Position numbers and translations under genes: made by a program. Below, one piece after another: positions 43,898-52,904 of a stretch of 64,000 nt of DNA (the stretch's first letter is position 1; each line of letters opens with the position of its first letter). The DNA is taken from contig DAHXMJ010000019.1 in the NCBI GenBank assembly GCA_027365525.1, positions 1 to 64,000 of the forward strand, written 5' to 3'. A model generated the notes under the pieces. The model did not search any database, had not been told where the DNA came from, and worked only from the letters and a program-made list of their open reading frames with translations. The stretch is from Acidithiobacillus sp. (GTDB taxonomy: Bacteria; Pseudomonadota; Gammaproteobacteria; Acidithiobacillales; Acidithiobacillaceae).

Positions 43898-45288
43898 CAG
43901 AGTGCTTTCTCCCGCTGGAGACGTGCCCGTGCCCGGGTAATGGCGGAATGGACCTGTTCTGGTGCTGTCCCCCCCAGGTGATTGCGTGCGGCAATGGATC
44001 CTTCCAGGGACAGGATTCCGGCCACTTCCGGACCCACCTGTGGACAGATTTCCTGCAGTTTTTCCAGGGACAGGGCCTCCAGTCCAATGCCAAGCGCCTG
44101 GGCAACGCGTACGGCGCGGCCGACAATCGCATGGGCATCCCGGAAGGGAATTCCCTTGCGGACAAGGTAGTCTGCAAGATCGGTTGCAGTTGCAAAACCT
44201 TTTTCCGCCTCTTCCCGCATCCGTCCGGGATGGGTACGCAGGCCAGGGATCATGTGGATGAGCACCTCAAGGCTTGCCTGAATCTCGTCCAGGGCGGAAA
44301 AGAAAATAGACTTGTCCTCCTGGTTGTCACGGTTGTAGGCAAGGGGCTGCCCTTTCATCAGGATCAGGAGTGCGGTGAGCTGCCCCATGACCTTGCCGCT
44401 TTTTCCGCGAACCAGTTCGGCAACATCGGGATTCTTTTTCTGGGGCATGATGCTGGAGCCGGTACAGAAGGCATCCGGCAGGTCAATGAAGGCGAGCGCG
44501 GACGACATCCAGTAGATGAGTTCCTCCGACAGTCTCGACAGGTGTACCGCCAGTATTGAAAAGTCCGAAAGGACCTCAAGAAGGAAATCGCGGTCGGATA
44601 CCGCATCCAGGCTGTTTTCTGCCACATGGTCAAATCCCAGTTCACGTGCGACATCCCAGCGGTCAACGGGAAAGGTGGTCCCCGCAAGTGCCGCAGATCC
44701 CAGTGGCAGAACGTTGACCCGTTTCCGTGCATCCCGCAGCCGGCTGGCATCACGGTGGAACATTTCCACATACGCCATGCAGTGATGCCCAAAGGTGACC
44801 GGCTGCGCTACCTGCATGTGGGTGAGCCCCGGAAGAACTGTTTCCGCTTCCCGATCCGCGAGATCAAGGAATACTGCCTGCAGTTCCTGCAGGCGGGCAA
44901 CGGCATCATCGATAGCCTCCCGGACATAAAGGCGCATGTCCGTAGCTACCTGGTCGTTGCGGGAACGGCCGGTGTGCAGCTTCTTTCCGGTGTCTCCAAT
45001 GAGCTCGATCAGCCGGCTCTCTACATGCATGTGGATATCTTCCAGCGCATTTCGCAGCGGAAGGCGTCCCGCGGAAATTTCCTCCCGGACCTGTGCCAGC
45101 CCGGCAATGATCGCTTCCACCTCTGCAGCATCCAGCACGCCCACCCGTCCCAGCATGCGTGCATGGGCCTCGGAACCCCGGATATCCTGCCGGTAAAGAC
45201 GGGCATCCACAGCAATGGAAGCGGTAAACCGTTCTACAAGGGCGTCGGTACTCTCGGCAAAACGGCCACCCCACAACTTCTCGCTCAT
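43897..45288 (-). CDS. argH: Argininosuccinate lyase
   Basis: MSEKLWGGRFAESTDALVERFTASIAVDARLYRQDIRGSEAHARML; GSSIMPQKKNPDVAELVRGKSGKVMG. Confidence 0.98.
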   Translation of the reverse strand: MSEKLWGGRFAESTDALVERFTASIAVDARLYRQDIRGSEAHARMLGRVGVLDAAEVEAIIAGLAQVREEISAGRLPLRNALEDIHMHVESRLIELIGDTGKKLHTGRSRNDQVATDMRLYVREAIDDAVARLQELQAVFLDLADREAETVLPGLTHMQVAQPVTFGHHCMAYVEMFHRDASRLRDARKRVNVLPLGSAALAGTTFPVDRWDVARELGFDHVAENSLDAVSDRDFLLEVLSDFSILAVHLSRLSEELIYWMSSALAFIDLPDAFCTGSSIMPQKKNPDVAELVRGKSGKVMGQLTALLILMKGQPLAYNRDNQEDKSIFFSALDEIQASLEVLIHMIPGLRTHPGRMREEAEKGFATATDLADYLVRKGIPFRDAHAIVGRAVRVAQALGIGLEALSLEKLQEICPQVGPEVAGILSLEGSIAARNHLGGTAPEQVHSAITRARARLQREKAL

Positions 45289-45343
45289 GCATCTTTCTCC
45301 GTTGACAGCGGGACTATACCGAAAACGCGGGCTGCCGGGCCAG

Positions 45344-45943
45344 TCAGTCCAGAAGACGGAAAATGTCCCAGATGCGGTCACGAAGCAGTGCATGCAGAGC
45401 TGCCATGCCAATATGGCCGATCAGGTAGGCCCAGACTACGTTGCCAAGCAGTTTGTGCAGCGGAATCAGGACATGGAGAACCGGACCGGGAGATGCGCCG
45501 GCCGGTGGCAGGAAAAAAAACACCGCGGTGCCGGTCAGGGCCATCCATGTCACTGCCAGGAGGCCGAGCCCGTGAATGACGGCACCCAGACCCGGGTGCG
45601 GTCCTATTCCTCCCGCCCTGCCGCGCAGCAGGCCTTCCAAGTCGCGCCGGATAGGCTGCCAGGGGCCGGTAACAGGAAACATCTGCTTTCTGATGCCGGA
45701 GTGGGTAAAAATCCACCCCCACTGCCAGAGCAGAAAGAAGGTGGTGAGCAGTCCGATCCAGGCGTGAAAGCTGAAAAGCAGCTTGCCAAGGTTCCCATAG
45801 TCGGCATGCTTGGCCCAGTGGGGAGACATCCAGAGGGAGGACAAAAGCTGCCAGACAATGCAGATGGCGAATCCGGCGTGGACCCACCGCACTTCCCTGG
45901 GCCAGAGATTTTTGGGGGTAGGTACCGTGGTGGTCCTGGACAT
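45344..45943 (-). CDS. Cytochrome b561-type membrane protein
   Basis: RWVHAGFAICIVWQLLSSLWM; SFHAWIGLLTTFFLLWQW; ALTGTAVFFFLPPAGAS; LHKLLGNVVWAYLIGHIGMAALHALL. Confidence 0.8.
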   Translation of the reverse strand: MSRTTTVPTPKNLWPREVRWVHAGFAICIVWQLLSSLWMSPHWAKHADYGNLGKLLFSFHAWIGLLTTFFLLWQWGWIFTHSGIRKQMFPVTGPWQPIRRDLEGLLRGRAGGIGPHPGLGAVIHGLGLLAVTWMALTGTAVFFFLPPAGASPGPVLHVLIPLHKLLGNVVWAYLIGHIGMAALHALLRDRIWDIFRLLD

Positions 45944-46032
45944 GGGGGTTGCCTCCTGTTTCCGGGTCGATCAGGTCTTGTCTGCGCTGTGCCGTGGCGC
46001 TCCCGGCCGTGCTGGTCCCTGCAGTCAACAGG

Positions 46033-46965
46033 CTAGCAGAATTCCTGCCGGCGCAGCAGGATCCGGCGGTATTCCTCGGGATCGCGGAGTTCTGTCATGT
46101 GTCCGGCGCGGGGGAAGTGCCTGGCCTCCAGGCGGAGCAGCCAGAAGCGCAGGGCAGCAGCCCGCATATAGGGGAACCAGAGGCCATGCTCGCTCCTTTC
46201 TATGGGGCGTACCTCGCTGTAATGCTGCCATAGGGTGGCGGCCATCTCCGTGTCGAGACTTCCATCCGGAAGAGAACACCAGGCGTTGGCAACAACCGCC
46301 AGGTCATAAAGCCAGGCGTCATCCCCGGCATAGTAATAATCTATTGTCCCGGAAATTTTCCCCCCGCCGAAAAGCACGTTATCCGGGAAGAGGTCGGCAT
46401 GGACCACTCCCCCAGGCACCCGGTCGCGGGGCCAGAACTTCTGTGCTTCCTGTTCTTCGACGAGAACTTCCCGCTCTGCCGGGCTAAGTTTTGGCATGAG
46501 CCGCCTTGCCGTCTGCTGGCACCAGAAGACTCCTGCCGGATTGGGGTGGCGCTCCGGGAAGCCGGCACCGGCAAGATGCATTTTTGCGAGCAGTGTGCCG
46601 ACAGCCGCGATTTCGGCGCTATCCGGTGGCCTGCCCTCAATGGAGCTTCCCGGCAGGCGGTGGACGATCGCCGCAGGCTTGCCGCAGAGTTCGCCCAGAA
46701 TGCTTCCGTCCCGGGCATGGACCGGCGCGGGGCAGGGAATTCCCCGCTGGCTCAGCCATTCGGTTACATGGAGATAGTAGGGGATTTCGCTGGCAGGAAG
46801 GCGCTCGAACAGGGTAAGCACGAAATGGCCGTTCGGGGTCTCGAGGAAAAAGTTGCTGTTCTCGGTACCCGCGCAGATGCCGGTCAGCGATTCCGCTGCA
46901 CCAAGATCGTAATGGGCCAGAAAACTGTCCAGGGCCTGGACTGTAACCTCAGTATAAACAGACAT
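46033..46965 (-). CDS. thrB: Homoserine kinase (ThrB2/APH-fold type)
   Basis: MSVYTEVTVQALDSFLAHYDLGAAESLTGICAGTENSNFFLETPNGHFVLTLFE; GGVVHADLFPDNVLFGGGKISGTIDYYYAGDDAWLYDLAV. Confidence 0.94.
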   Translation of the reverse strand: MSVYTEVTVQALDSFLAHYDLGAAESLTGICAGTENSNFFLETPNGHFVLTLFERLPASEIPYYLHVTEWLSQRGIPCPAPVHARDGSILGELCGKPAAIVHRLPGSSIEGRPPDSAEIAAVGTLLAKMHLAGAGFPERHPNPAGVFWCQQTARRLMPKLSPAEREVLVEEQEAQKFWPRDRVPGGVVHADLFPDNVLFGGGKISGTIDYYYAGDDAWLYDLAVVANAWCSLPDGSLDTEMAATLWQHYSEVRPIERSEHGLWFPYMRAAALRFWLLRLEARHFPRAGHMTELRDPEEYRRILLRRQEFC

Positions 46966-46998
46966 GGAAGGCCGGAATCCTGAAAACCGTATTTTCTC

Positions 46999-47337
46999 CT
47001 ACCAGCGGAAAAGGGTCCACTGGGGAACGCTCATCCGCTGGGCATCGTTTTTGGGGACACGGGTGAACCTGCCGTTGCCGTTCCGGTTTACGAGATAGTA
47101 GGGTGGGAAGGGTTTGGGCGGAATTACCTTGACCATATAGACCTGGCCATTGACCCGGTACTCCTCGATGTGCGAACCCTGGGGCACATGCAGTTTGGCC
47201 GCAGGACCACCAGGCGTATCCGGGGCGAGACGGGGCAAATGGTAGGAGTGGTCCCTGTTCTGTCCCTGTGCGAACGCGGGAACGGACATCAAAAAGGCAA
47301 TGGCAGAGAGGGCTGGGGTAAGGCTGCGGTGGTGCAT
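46999..47337 (-). CDS. DUF2782 secreted protein
   Basis: Signal peptide; EEYRVNGQVYMVKVIPPKPFPPYYLVNRNGNGRF; next to thrB and near polA. Confidence 0.8.
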   Translation of the reverse strand: MHHRSLTPALSAIAFLMSVPAFAQGQNRDHSYHLPRLAPDTPGGPAAKLHVPQGSHIEEYRVNGQVYMVKVIPPKPFPPYYLVNRNGNGRFTRVPKNDAQRMSVPQWTLFRW

Positions 47338-47355
47338 TTTTGCCTCCTCGCGTCT

Positions 47356-48075
47356 TCAGAGGTTGAGCAGGGCTTCGGTTTCCGCGGCAGATGGCGCAAA
47401 GCCGCGTTTTTCATAATGGTCAAAAATGGCAGCCACGACCGCGTCGGCCTCGTCCAGGACCGTTACCAGGTCAAGATCTTCCGGATTGATGGTGCCATGG
47501 GCCAGCATGGTATCTTTCCACCACTGGATAAGACCGCTCCAGAAATCCGATCCGACCAGGATGATGGGCATGCGCCGGGTTTTGCCGGTCTGGACAAGCG
47601 TCAGGCACTCGGCCAGTTCGTCCAGGGTTCCAAAGCCTCCAGGCATGACCACATAGGCCGCCGCATACTTCATGAACATGACCTTGCGGGAATAGAAATG
47701 CTCGAAAGAAAGGGAAATGTCCTGGTACGGATTGCTGATCTGTTCATGGGGCAGCTCGATGTTCAGGCCGATGCTGTAACCGCTCCCGTGGAAGGCGCCG
47801 CGGTTGGCGGCTTCCATGATTCCCGGCCCTCCACCACTGATCACGGAAAATCCGGCATTGGAAAGGGTTTCGGCAATCTGCTGTGCCTTGGCGTACCATG
47901 GATGGTCTTCCCGCACGCGGGCCGAGCCAAAAATGCTGACACAGGGCTCCACCGTGGCCAGCTTTTCATAGCCCCGGACAAATTCGGCTATGATCTGGAA
48001 GATTTTCCAGGCTTCCCGGGTCAGACGGTTCTCACCACCATCGCGGAGTCTTTCTGCTTCTAGCTGGGCGCGCAT
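47356..48075 (-). CDS. LOG family (TIGR00730-type) protein
   Basis: VSIFGSARVREDHPWYAKAQQIAETLSNAGFSVISGGGPGIMEAANRGAF; VVMPGGFGTLDELAECLTLVQTGK. Confidence 0.94.
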   Translation of the reverse strand: MRAQLEAERLRDGGENRLTREAWKIFQIIAEFVRGYEKLATVEPCVSIFGSARVREDHPWYAKAQQIAETLSNAGFSVISGGGPGIMEAANRGAFHGSGYSIGLNIELPHEQISNPYQDISLSFEHFYSRKVMFMKYAAAYVVMPGGFGTLDELAECLTLVQTGKTRRMPIILVGSDFWSGLIQWWKDTMLAHGTINPEDLDLVTVLDEADAVVAAIFDHYEKRGFAPSAAETEALLNL

Positions 48076-48143
48076 CCAGGTTTTCCCGTGGCAAAATGGA
48101 ACATCTGGCATATTATGGCCCAAATCCCTGGAGAAGTCCCGAT

Positions 48144-50855
48144 ATGGCCGACGATCCCCGCATCCTCGTGGATGCTTCCAGCTTTCTCTACCGGGCGTTT
48201 CATGCCCTGCCGGACCTCCGGGCACCGGATGGTCTTCCAACGGGTGCCATTTTTGGTGTGGCCAACATGCTGCGCCGTCTGGAGCGCGAATACCCGAGTG
48301 ACGAGATCATCGTGGTATTCGATGCCCCAGGTCCGACGTTCCGGGACGCGATTTTCCCGGAATACAAGGCCCACCGTCCTCCCATGCCTGAGGAAATGCG
48401 GGTCCAGGTGGATTCGCTGTACCAGTGGATCCGTGCAACGGGCCTTCCCCTGCTGGTTGAACCCGGTGTGGAGGCGGACGATGTCATCGGCACGCTTGCG
48501 CGCCAGACGCCTGTCGGGCGGGACATCATCATTGTCAGCGGGGACAAGGACATGGCCCAGCTTGTAGATGGCCGGACCCGCATTGTGGATACCATGAAGG
48601 GCACCGTTCTTGATCTGGCTGCCGTGCAGGAAAAATGGGGGATTCTTCCCGGTCAGGTCGCGGACTACCTGGCCCTGGTGGGAGACAAGGCAGACAATAT
48701 TCCCGGTGTCCCCGGAGCGGGCCAAAAAACCGCCGCCAGATGGCTGGCCGAGTATGGGCATCTGGAGGGGATCATGGCCCATGCAGATGCCCTGGACGGA
48801 AAAGCGGGCAGATCCCTCCGGGAAAGCCTTTCTTTCCTGCCCCGTAGCCGGGAGCTGGCAAGAATCCGGTGCGACCTGGAGCTTCCTGGCCAGAATTATG
48901 TACGCCAGCCCGCTGATGTCCCGGCGTTGCGCCATCTGGCCGAGCGTCTCGGATTTCACGCGTGGCTGAAAGACCTGCCTCCCGTGGAGCTTCCCGAAGA
49001 CCAAGGCCGTCAGAAGGGGGCCGATGGGCCGGTCCACCGCTGGGAATATCTCACCATTATCCACGAAGACCAGCTGGAAGTGCTCCTGGAAAAGCTGCAG
49101 AAGGTTCCTGTGGTGGCCGTGGATACGGAAACTACCGCCCTGGATCCGCATGACGCGGACCTGGTCGGCATTTCGGTTGCCTGGCAGGAGGAGGGGGACG
49201 GCCTGCATGCCGCCTATATCCCGGTCGGCCATAGTACTGGCGAACAGCTGGACCGGTCTTTGGTGCTCCGCCACCTGCGGCCCTGGCTTGAAGATTCCCG
49301 GCCAGCCAAAATTGCCCAGAACGCCAAGTTTGACTGGCAGATTTTCTGGTCCCAGGGAATTTCGCCCCAGGGGCTCCTGCGGGACACGATGCTGGAGAGC
49401 TATGTGCTGGACAGCACCCGGAGCGGGCACGACCTGGACAGTCTGGCCGTGCGGTTTCTGGAACATCGCAGCATTGCCTATTCCGATCTGGTGGGCTCCG
49501 CCAGACAGGCGAAAAATTTCGCCGAGGTTCCCATAGAGGAGGCCACAGCGTACGCGGGTGAGGATGCCGATGTCTGTTTCCGGCTGGACAAGCTCCTGTG
49601 GCCAATGGTTTCAGAGCAGCCCGGGCTCCGGCACGTGCTGATGGAAATTGAGATGCCCCTGGTGCCTGTTCTGGCGCGGATGGAGTGGGCTGGTGTGAAA
49701 ATTGACCGGACACAGCTGGAGGTACTGGGTGCCGAACTGGAAAAATCCATGGCATCCGTCGAACGCAGGGCCCACGATATGGCCGGGTATCCCTTCAATC
49801 TCAACTCGCCCAGACAGATCCAGGAACTTCTTTATGACAGGATGCAGCTGCCCATACGGAAAAAGACACCGGGTGGCCAAGCCTCGACCAGTGAGGATAT
49901 CCTAGTACAGCTGGGTTCCTACTCGCCGCTGCCAGGGCTGATACTGGAATACCGGAGTCTGGCAAAACTCAAAAATACCTATGCCGACGCACTGCCCCAG
50001 ATGATCCAGCCCAGGACAGGGCGGGTGCATACCCATTTCCGCCAGGCAGTAACGGCAACAGGGCGGCTTTCCTCAAGCGATCCAAATCTTCAGAACATCC
50101 CGGTACGGACCGAGCAGGGGCGCAGGATCCGCCGGGCTTTCGTCGCCGAGCCTGGCCATCTGCTGCTCGGTGCCGACTATTCGCAGATTGAGCTCCGGAT
50201 CATGGCACATCTCTCCCAGGATGCCGGCCTGCTCCAGGCCTTTGCTGCAGGCGAAGACATCCACCGTGCAACGGCGGCAGAAGTCTTTGGCGTTCCCCTG
50301 GAAGCGGTGGACAGTGAAAAACGCCGTGCGGCCAAGGCCATCAATTTTGGCCTCATCTACGGCCAGACCGCCTATGGACTGGCCCAGCAGCTTGGCACCG
50401 ACCAGAATGCCGCCCGAGCCTATATGGACCGGTATTTCGAGCGCTATCCCGGCGTATTGCAGTATATGGAACATACCCGGGTTCTGGCGAGGGAACAGGG
50501 ATATGTGGAAACCCTTTTTGGACGCCGACTGTACGTGTCCGAGATCCGGTCACGCAACCCGGCCCGCCGCAGCTATGCGGAACGTGCCGCGATCAATGCC
50601 CCCATGCAGGGGACCGCGGCCGACATCATCAAGCTCGCCATGGTCGCCGTGGATGGGTGGCTGCAGGAAGATCCGGCACGGGGGGGGCGGATGATCCTCC
50701 AGGTCCACGACGAAATTGTCCTGGAAGTTCCGGAGATGCACCTTGATGTGTCCAGAGACTCCCTGCGGGAGCGGATGGAGGGAGTGGTGGCGCTGTCCGT
50801 ACCCCTGAAAGTGGGAATGGGCTGGGGCGCCAGCTGGGATGCGGTCCACTCCTGA
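48144..50855 (+). CDS. polA: DNA polymerase I
   Basis: DPRILVDASSFLYRAFHALPDLRAPDGLPTGAIFGVANMLRRL; VAVDTETTALDPHDADLVGIS (3'-5' exo); LLGADYSQIELRIMAHLSQD, MQGTAADIIKLAMV, LQVHDEIVLEVP. Confidence 0.98.
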   Translation: MADDPRILVDASSFLYRAFHALPDLRAPDGLPTGAIFGVANMLRRLEREYPSDEIIVVFDAPGPTFRDAIFPEYKAHRPPMPEEMRVQVDSLYQWIRATGLPLLVEPGVEADDVIGTLARQTPVGRDIIIVSGDKDMAQLVDGRTRIVDTMKGTVLDLAAVQEKWGILPGQVADYLALVGDKADNIPGVPGAGQKTAARWLAEYGHLEGIMAHADALDGKAGRSLRESLSFLPRSRELARIRCDLELPGQNYVRQPADVPALRHLAERLGFHAWLKDLPPVELPEDQGRQKGADGPVHRWEYLTIIHEDQLEVLLEKLQKVPVVAVDTETTALDPHDADLVGISVAWQEEGDGLHAAYIPVGHSTGEQLDRSLVLRHLRPWLEDSRPAKIAQNAKFDWQIFWSQGISPQGLLRDTMLESYVLDSTRSGHDLDSLAVRFLEHRSIAYSDLVGSARQAKNFAEVPIEEATAYAGEDADVCFRLDKLLWPMVSEQPGLRHVLMEIEMPLVPVLARMEWAGVKIDRTQLEVLGAELEKSMASVERRAHDMAGYPFNLNSPRQIQELLYDRMQLPIRKKTPGGQASTSEDILVQLGSYSPLPGLILEYRSLAKLKNTYADALPQMIQPRTGRVHTHFRQAVTATGRLSSSDPNLQNIPVRTEQGRRIRRAFVAEPGHLLLGADYSQIELRIMAHLSQDAGLLQAFAAGEDIHRATAAEVFGVPLEAVDSEKRRAAKAINFGLIYGQTAYGLAQQLGTDQNAARAYMDRYFERYPGVLQYMEHTRVLAREQGYVETLFGRRLYVSEIRSRNPARRSYAERAAINAPMQGTAADIIKLAMVAVDGWLQEDPARGGRMILQVHDEIVLEVPEMHLDVSRDSLRERMEGVVALSVPLKVGMGWGASWDAVHS

Positions 50856-50886
50856 CGGTGGGATGTCTGCACGGGGATGCCGGAGG

Positions 50887-52122
50887 TCAGGATCCCTTTT
50901 TGCCCGGATCGCTGCCGGCAAGACGGAACATGCGCATAACGGCGTCGCTGTCCAGGACTTCCCCGTTGAGGGCCATGGCAAGGAGTTCTCCGCCGATTAC
51001 CTGGGGGGCAATGATCATGTCCGGCTGTACACGGCGGACGCGGCCAAGATTCTTGCTGTCGTTCACCGCAGCGACCGTTTTGGCCGTGCCTTCCAGCTCC
51101 TTGACCGCAAGAACGACAAAGGCGTTTTCCGAATCGTCGGCGCGCAGGGCAAGGACGGCAAGCGCATTTTCTGCCCCGGCGCTCTTGAGTACATCCGTAT
51201 CGCTGGCATCTCCGATAACCAGGTCTTCGGGCTGGAAAGCGGCATCCTGTGCAGGGTGGTTAAGGATGACCAGAACAGGAAGATTGCGCTGTTTCAGTTC
51301 CCGGTAGCTGTTCCGGGCCAGTGGCGTATCACCCACGATGATGTAATGGTTTTTCTGCGTCATGGCCAGGGATTCTCCTTTCAGGACCCGTTGCAGCCGG
51401 TTTTGTACCAGTGGTACGAGGATGGCCGACAGGGCTGTGGCAAATACGCTCATTCCGAAGATGATCAGGGAGACAGCGAAAAGTCTGGCCCCCTCGGTCA
51501 CAGGCAGGTAGTCACCATAACCCACTGCTGATATGGTCTCAACCGAGAAATAAAGGGCGCTGGAAAGACTGCGGATCTGTGGATGGAATCCGCTGCCCAG
51601 AATGTAGGCCCCAAAAACCCCGTAGGACAGAACCATTATGGCAGCAGTCAGGGCAAAAAGGGTGCCCGTGGCCAGACTGCTGCGGTTGAAGTGGTTGCGG
51701 TACGATACCAGGAGAAGGACTAGGAAGGCATTATAATAAAGCAGAGGGGTCGGGTGCAGGGGGTGGCGGTACAGGCCGTAGCCGAGGATGGCGGAGGCGG
51801 TCAGAAGCACCAGTATCCAGGCGAAGCGTGATCTGGCGAGAAGCCCAAGGGACATGATGGTGAGCAGGGCGCCGGCTGCGCCCACAGGAACCCCGTGAAA
51901 GGCATCCAGCAGAAAGTGGTGCGAAAGGTGGGCCAGGCTGCCACTATAGCGGAGGCCGAGTATCCTCCCAATTTCCGGGAGCAGGTTGAAGAGGCCCAGC
52001 AGCCCGACCGCGGCGGCTATGGGCCAGTGGGGGTACCATAGGGAAAGGCGCAGCCTGTGGTCCAGGTGCCGCCGGAGGCTGCCCGGGATCCGCTGGTGAT
52101 CAGGCCGGGGGTTCGTGGCCAA
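50887..52122 (-). CDS. Kch-like potassium channel with RCK/TrkA-N domain
   Basis: ALYFSVETISAVGYGDYLPVTEGARLFAVSLIIFGMSVFATALSAIL; HYIIVGDTPLARNSYRELKQRNLPVLVI. Start (TTG 52122) uncertain; overlaps the ysxC 3' end. Confidence 0.85.
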   Translation of the reverse strand: MATNPRPDHQRIPGSLRRHLDHRLRLSLWYPHWPIAAAVGLLGLFNLLPEIGRILGLRYSGSLAHLSHHFLLDAFHGVPVGAAGALLTIMSLGLLARSRFAWILVLLTASAILGYGLYRHPLHPTPLLYYNAFLVLLLVSYRNHFNRSSLATGTLFALTAAIMVLSYGVFGAYILGSGFHPQIRSLSSALYFSVETISAVGYGDYLPVTEGARLFAVSLIIFGMSVFATALSAILVPLVQNRLQRVLKGESLAMTQKNHYIIVGDTPLARNSYRELKQRNLPVLVILNHPAQDAAFQPEDLVIGDASDTDVLKSAGAENALAVLALRADDSENAFVVLAVKELEGTAKTVAAVNDSKNLGRVRRVQPDMIIAPQVIGGELLAMALNGEVLDSDAVMRMFRLAGSDPGKKGS

Positions 52123-52822
52123 TTGCGGAAATGGCTGGATCAGGCCGGGCTCCAGCTTCGGGGAAGGGGTTCTTCCGGACGGGGTCAGACGCTTCTGCTC
52201 CCAACCAGAACGCCATGTGTCTGTGCAGCTCTTCCAGACCAAGACCGTTCAGGGCGGAAAACAGCTGGATGTCGACGCCTTTCAGCTCGGCGGTACCGCG
52301 CAGCTGGCGAAGATATTGCTGGGCGGCACCCCGGGAAAGCTTGTCCGCCTTGTTGGCAACAACATGTATGAACTGCCCGCAGTCCCTCGCAAACGCCAGC
52401 ATTTCCAGGTCGAAAGGGCTGGGGGCGTGCCGGATGTCCACGACTAGGACCACGGCCTTCAGGCTCCGGCGCTGGCGCATATACTGCTCCAGAAGGTTTC
52501 CCCAGGACTGGCGCATGGTTCCGGGTACCTTGGCGTATCCATATCCAGGCAGGTCCACAAGCCGCTGTCCCGGATCCAGGTCAAAAATGTTGATGGCCTG
52601 GGTGCGCCCGGGTGTGCGGCTTACGCGGGCAAGCCCTTTCTGGCCGCACAGGAGATTGAGGACGGAAGATTTGCCCACGTTGGACCGGCCAGCGAATGCC
52701 ACTTCTGCTCCCTCATCGGCTGGCAGCAGGCCTGGACGGGTTGCGCCCAGCCGGAAACGGGCGCGGCGGAGGGGCGCGAAACGGAAGGCTCCGGAAGCAT
52801 CTTTCAGGTGTACGGTTTCCAT
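52100..52822 (-). CDS. ysxC: Ribosome biogenesis GTP-binding protein YsxC/EngB
   Basis: AEVAFAGRSNVGKSSVLNLLCGQKGLARVSRTPGRTQAINIFDL; LVDLPGYGYAKVPG. Confidence 0.97.
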   Translation of the reverse strand: METVHLKDASGAFRFAPLRRARFRLGATRPGLLPADEGAEVAFAGRSNVGKSSVLNLLCGQKGLARVSRTPGRTQAINIFDLDPGQRLVDLPGYGYAKVPGTMRQSWGNLLEQYMRQRRSLKAVVLVVDIRHAPSPFDLEMLAFARDCGQFIHVVANKADKLSRGAAQQYLRQLRGTAELKGVDIQLFSALNGLGLEELHRHMAFWLGAEASDPVRKNPFPEAGARPDPAISAIGHEPPA

Positions 52823-52846
52823 GCTGGAAGCATAGTCGCGGCCACG

Positions 52847-52870
52847 GGCTGGTGGCAATTGCCACCAGCC
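52847..52870. promoter_or_regulatory. 24-bp perfect palindrome, candidate operator in the ysxC/resB divergent region
   Basis: GGCTGGTGGCAATTGCCACCAGCC equals its own reverse complement; 3 nt from a TATACT -10-like element (52873-52878). Confidence 0.7.
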
Positions 52871-52904
52871 TCTATACTCCACCATAATGGTAGGATAAAA
52901 ATTA

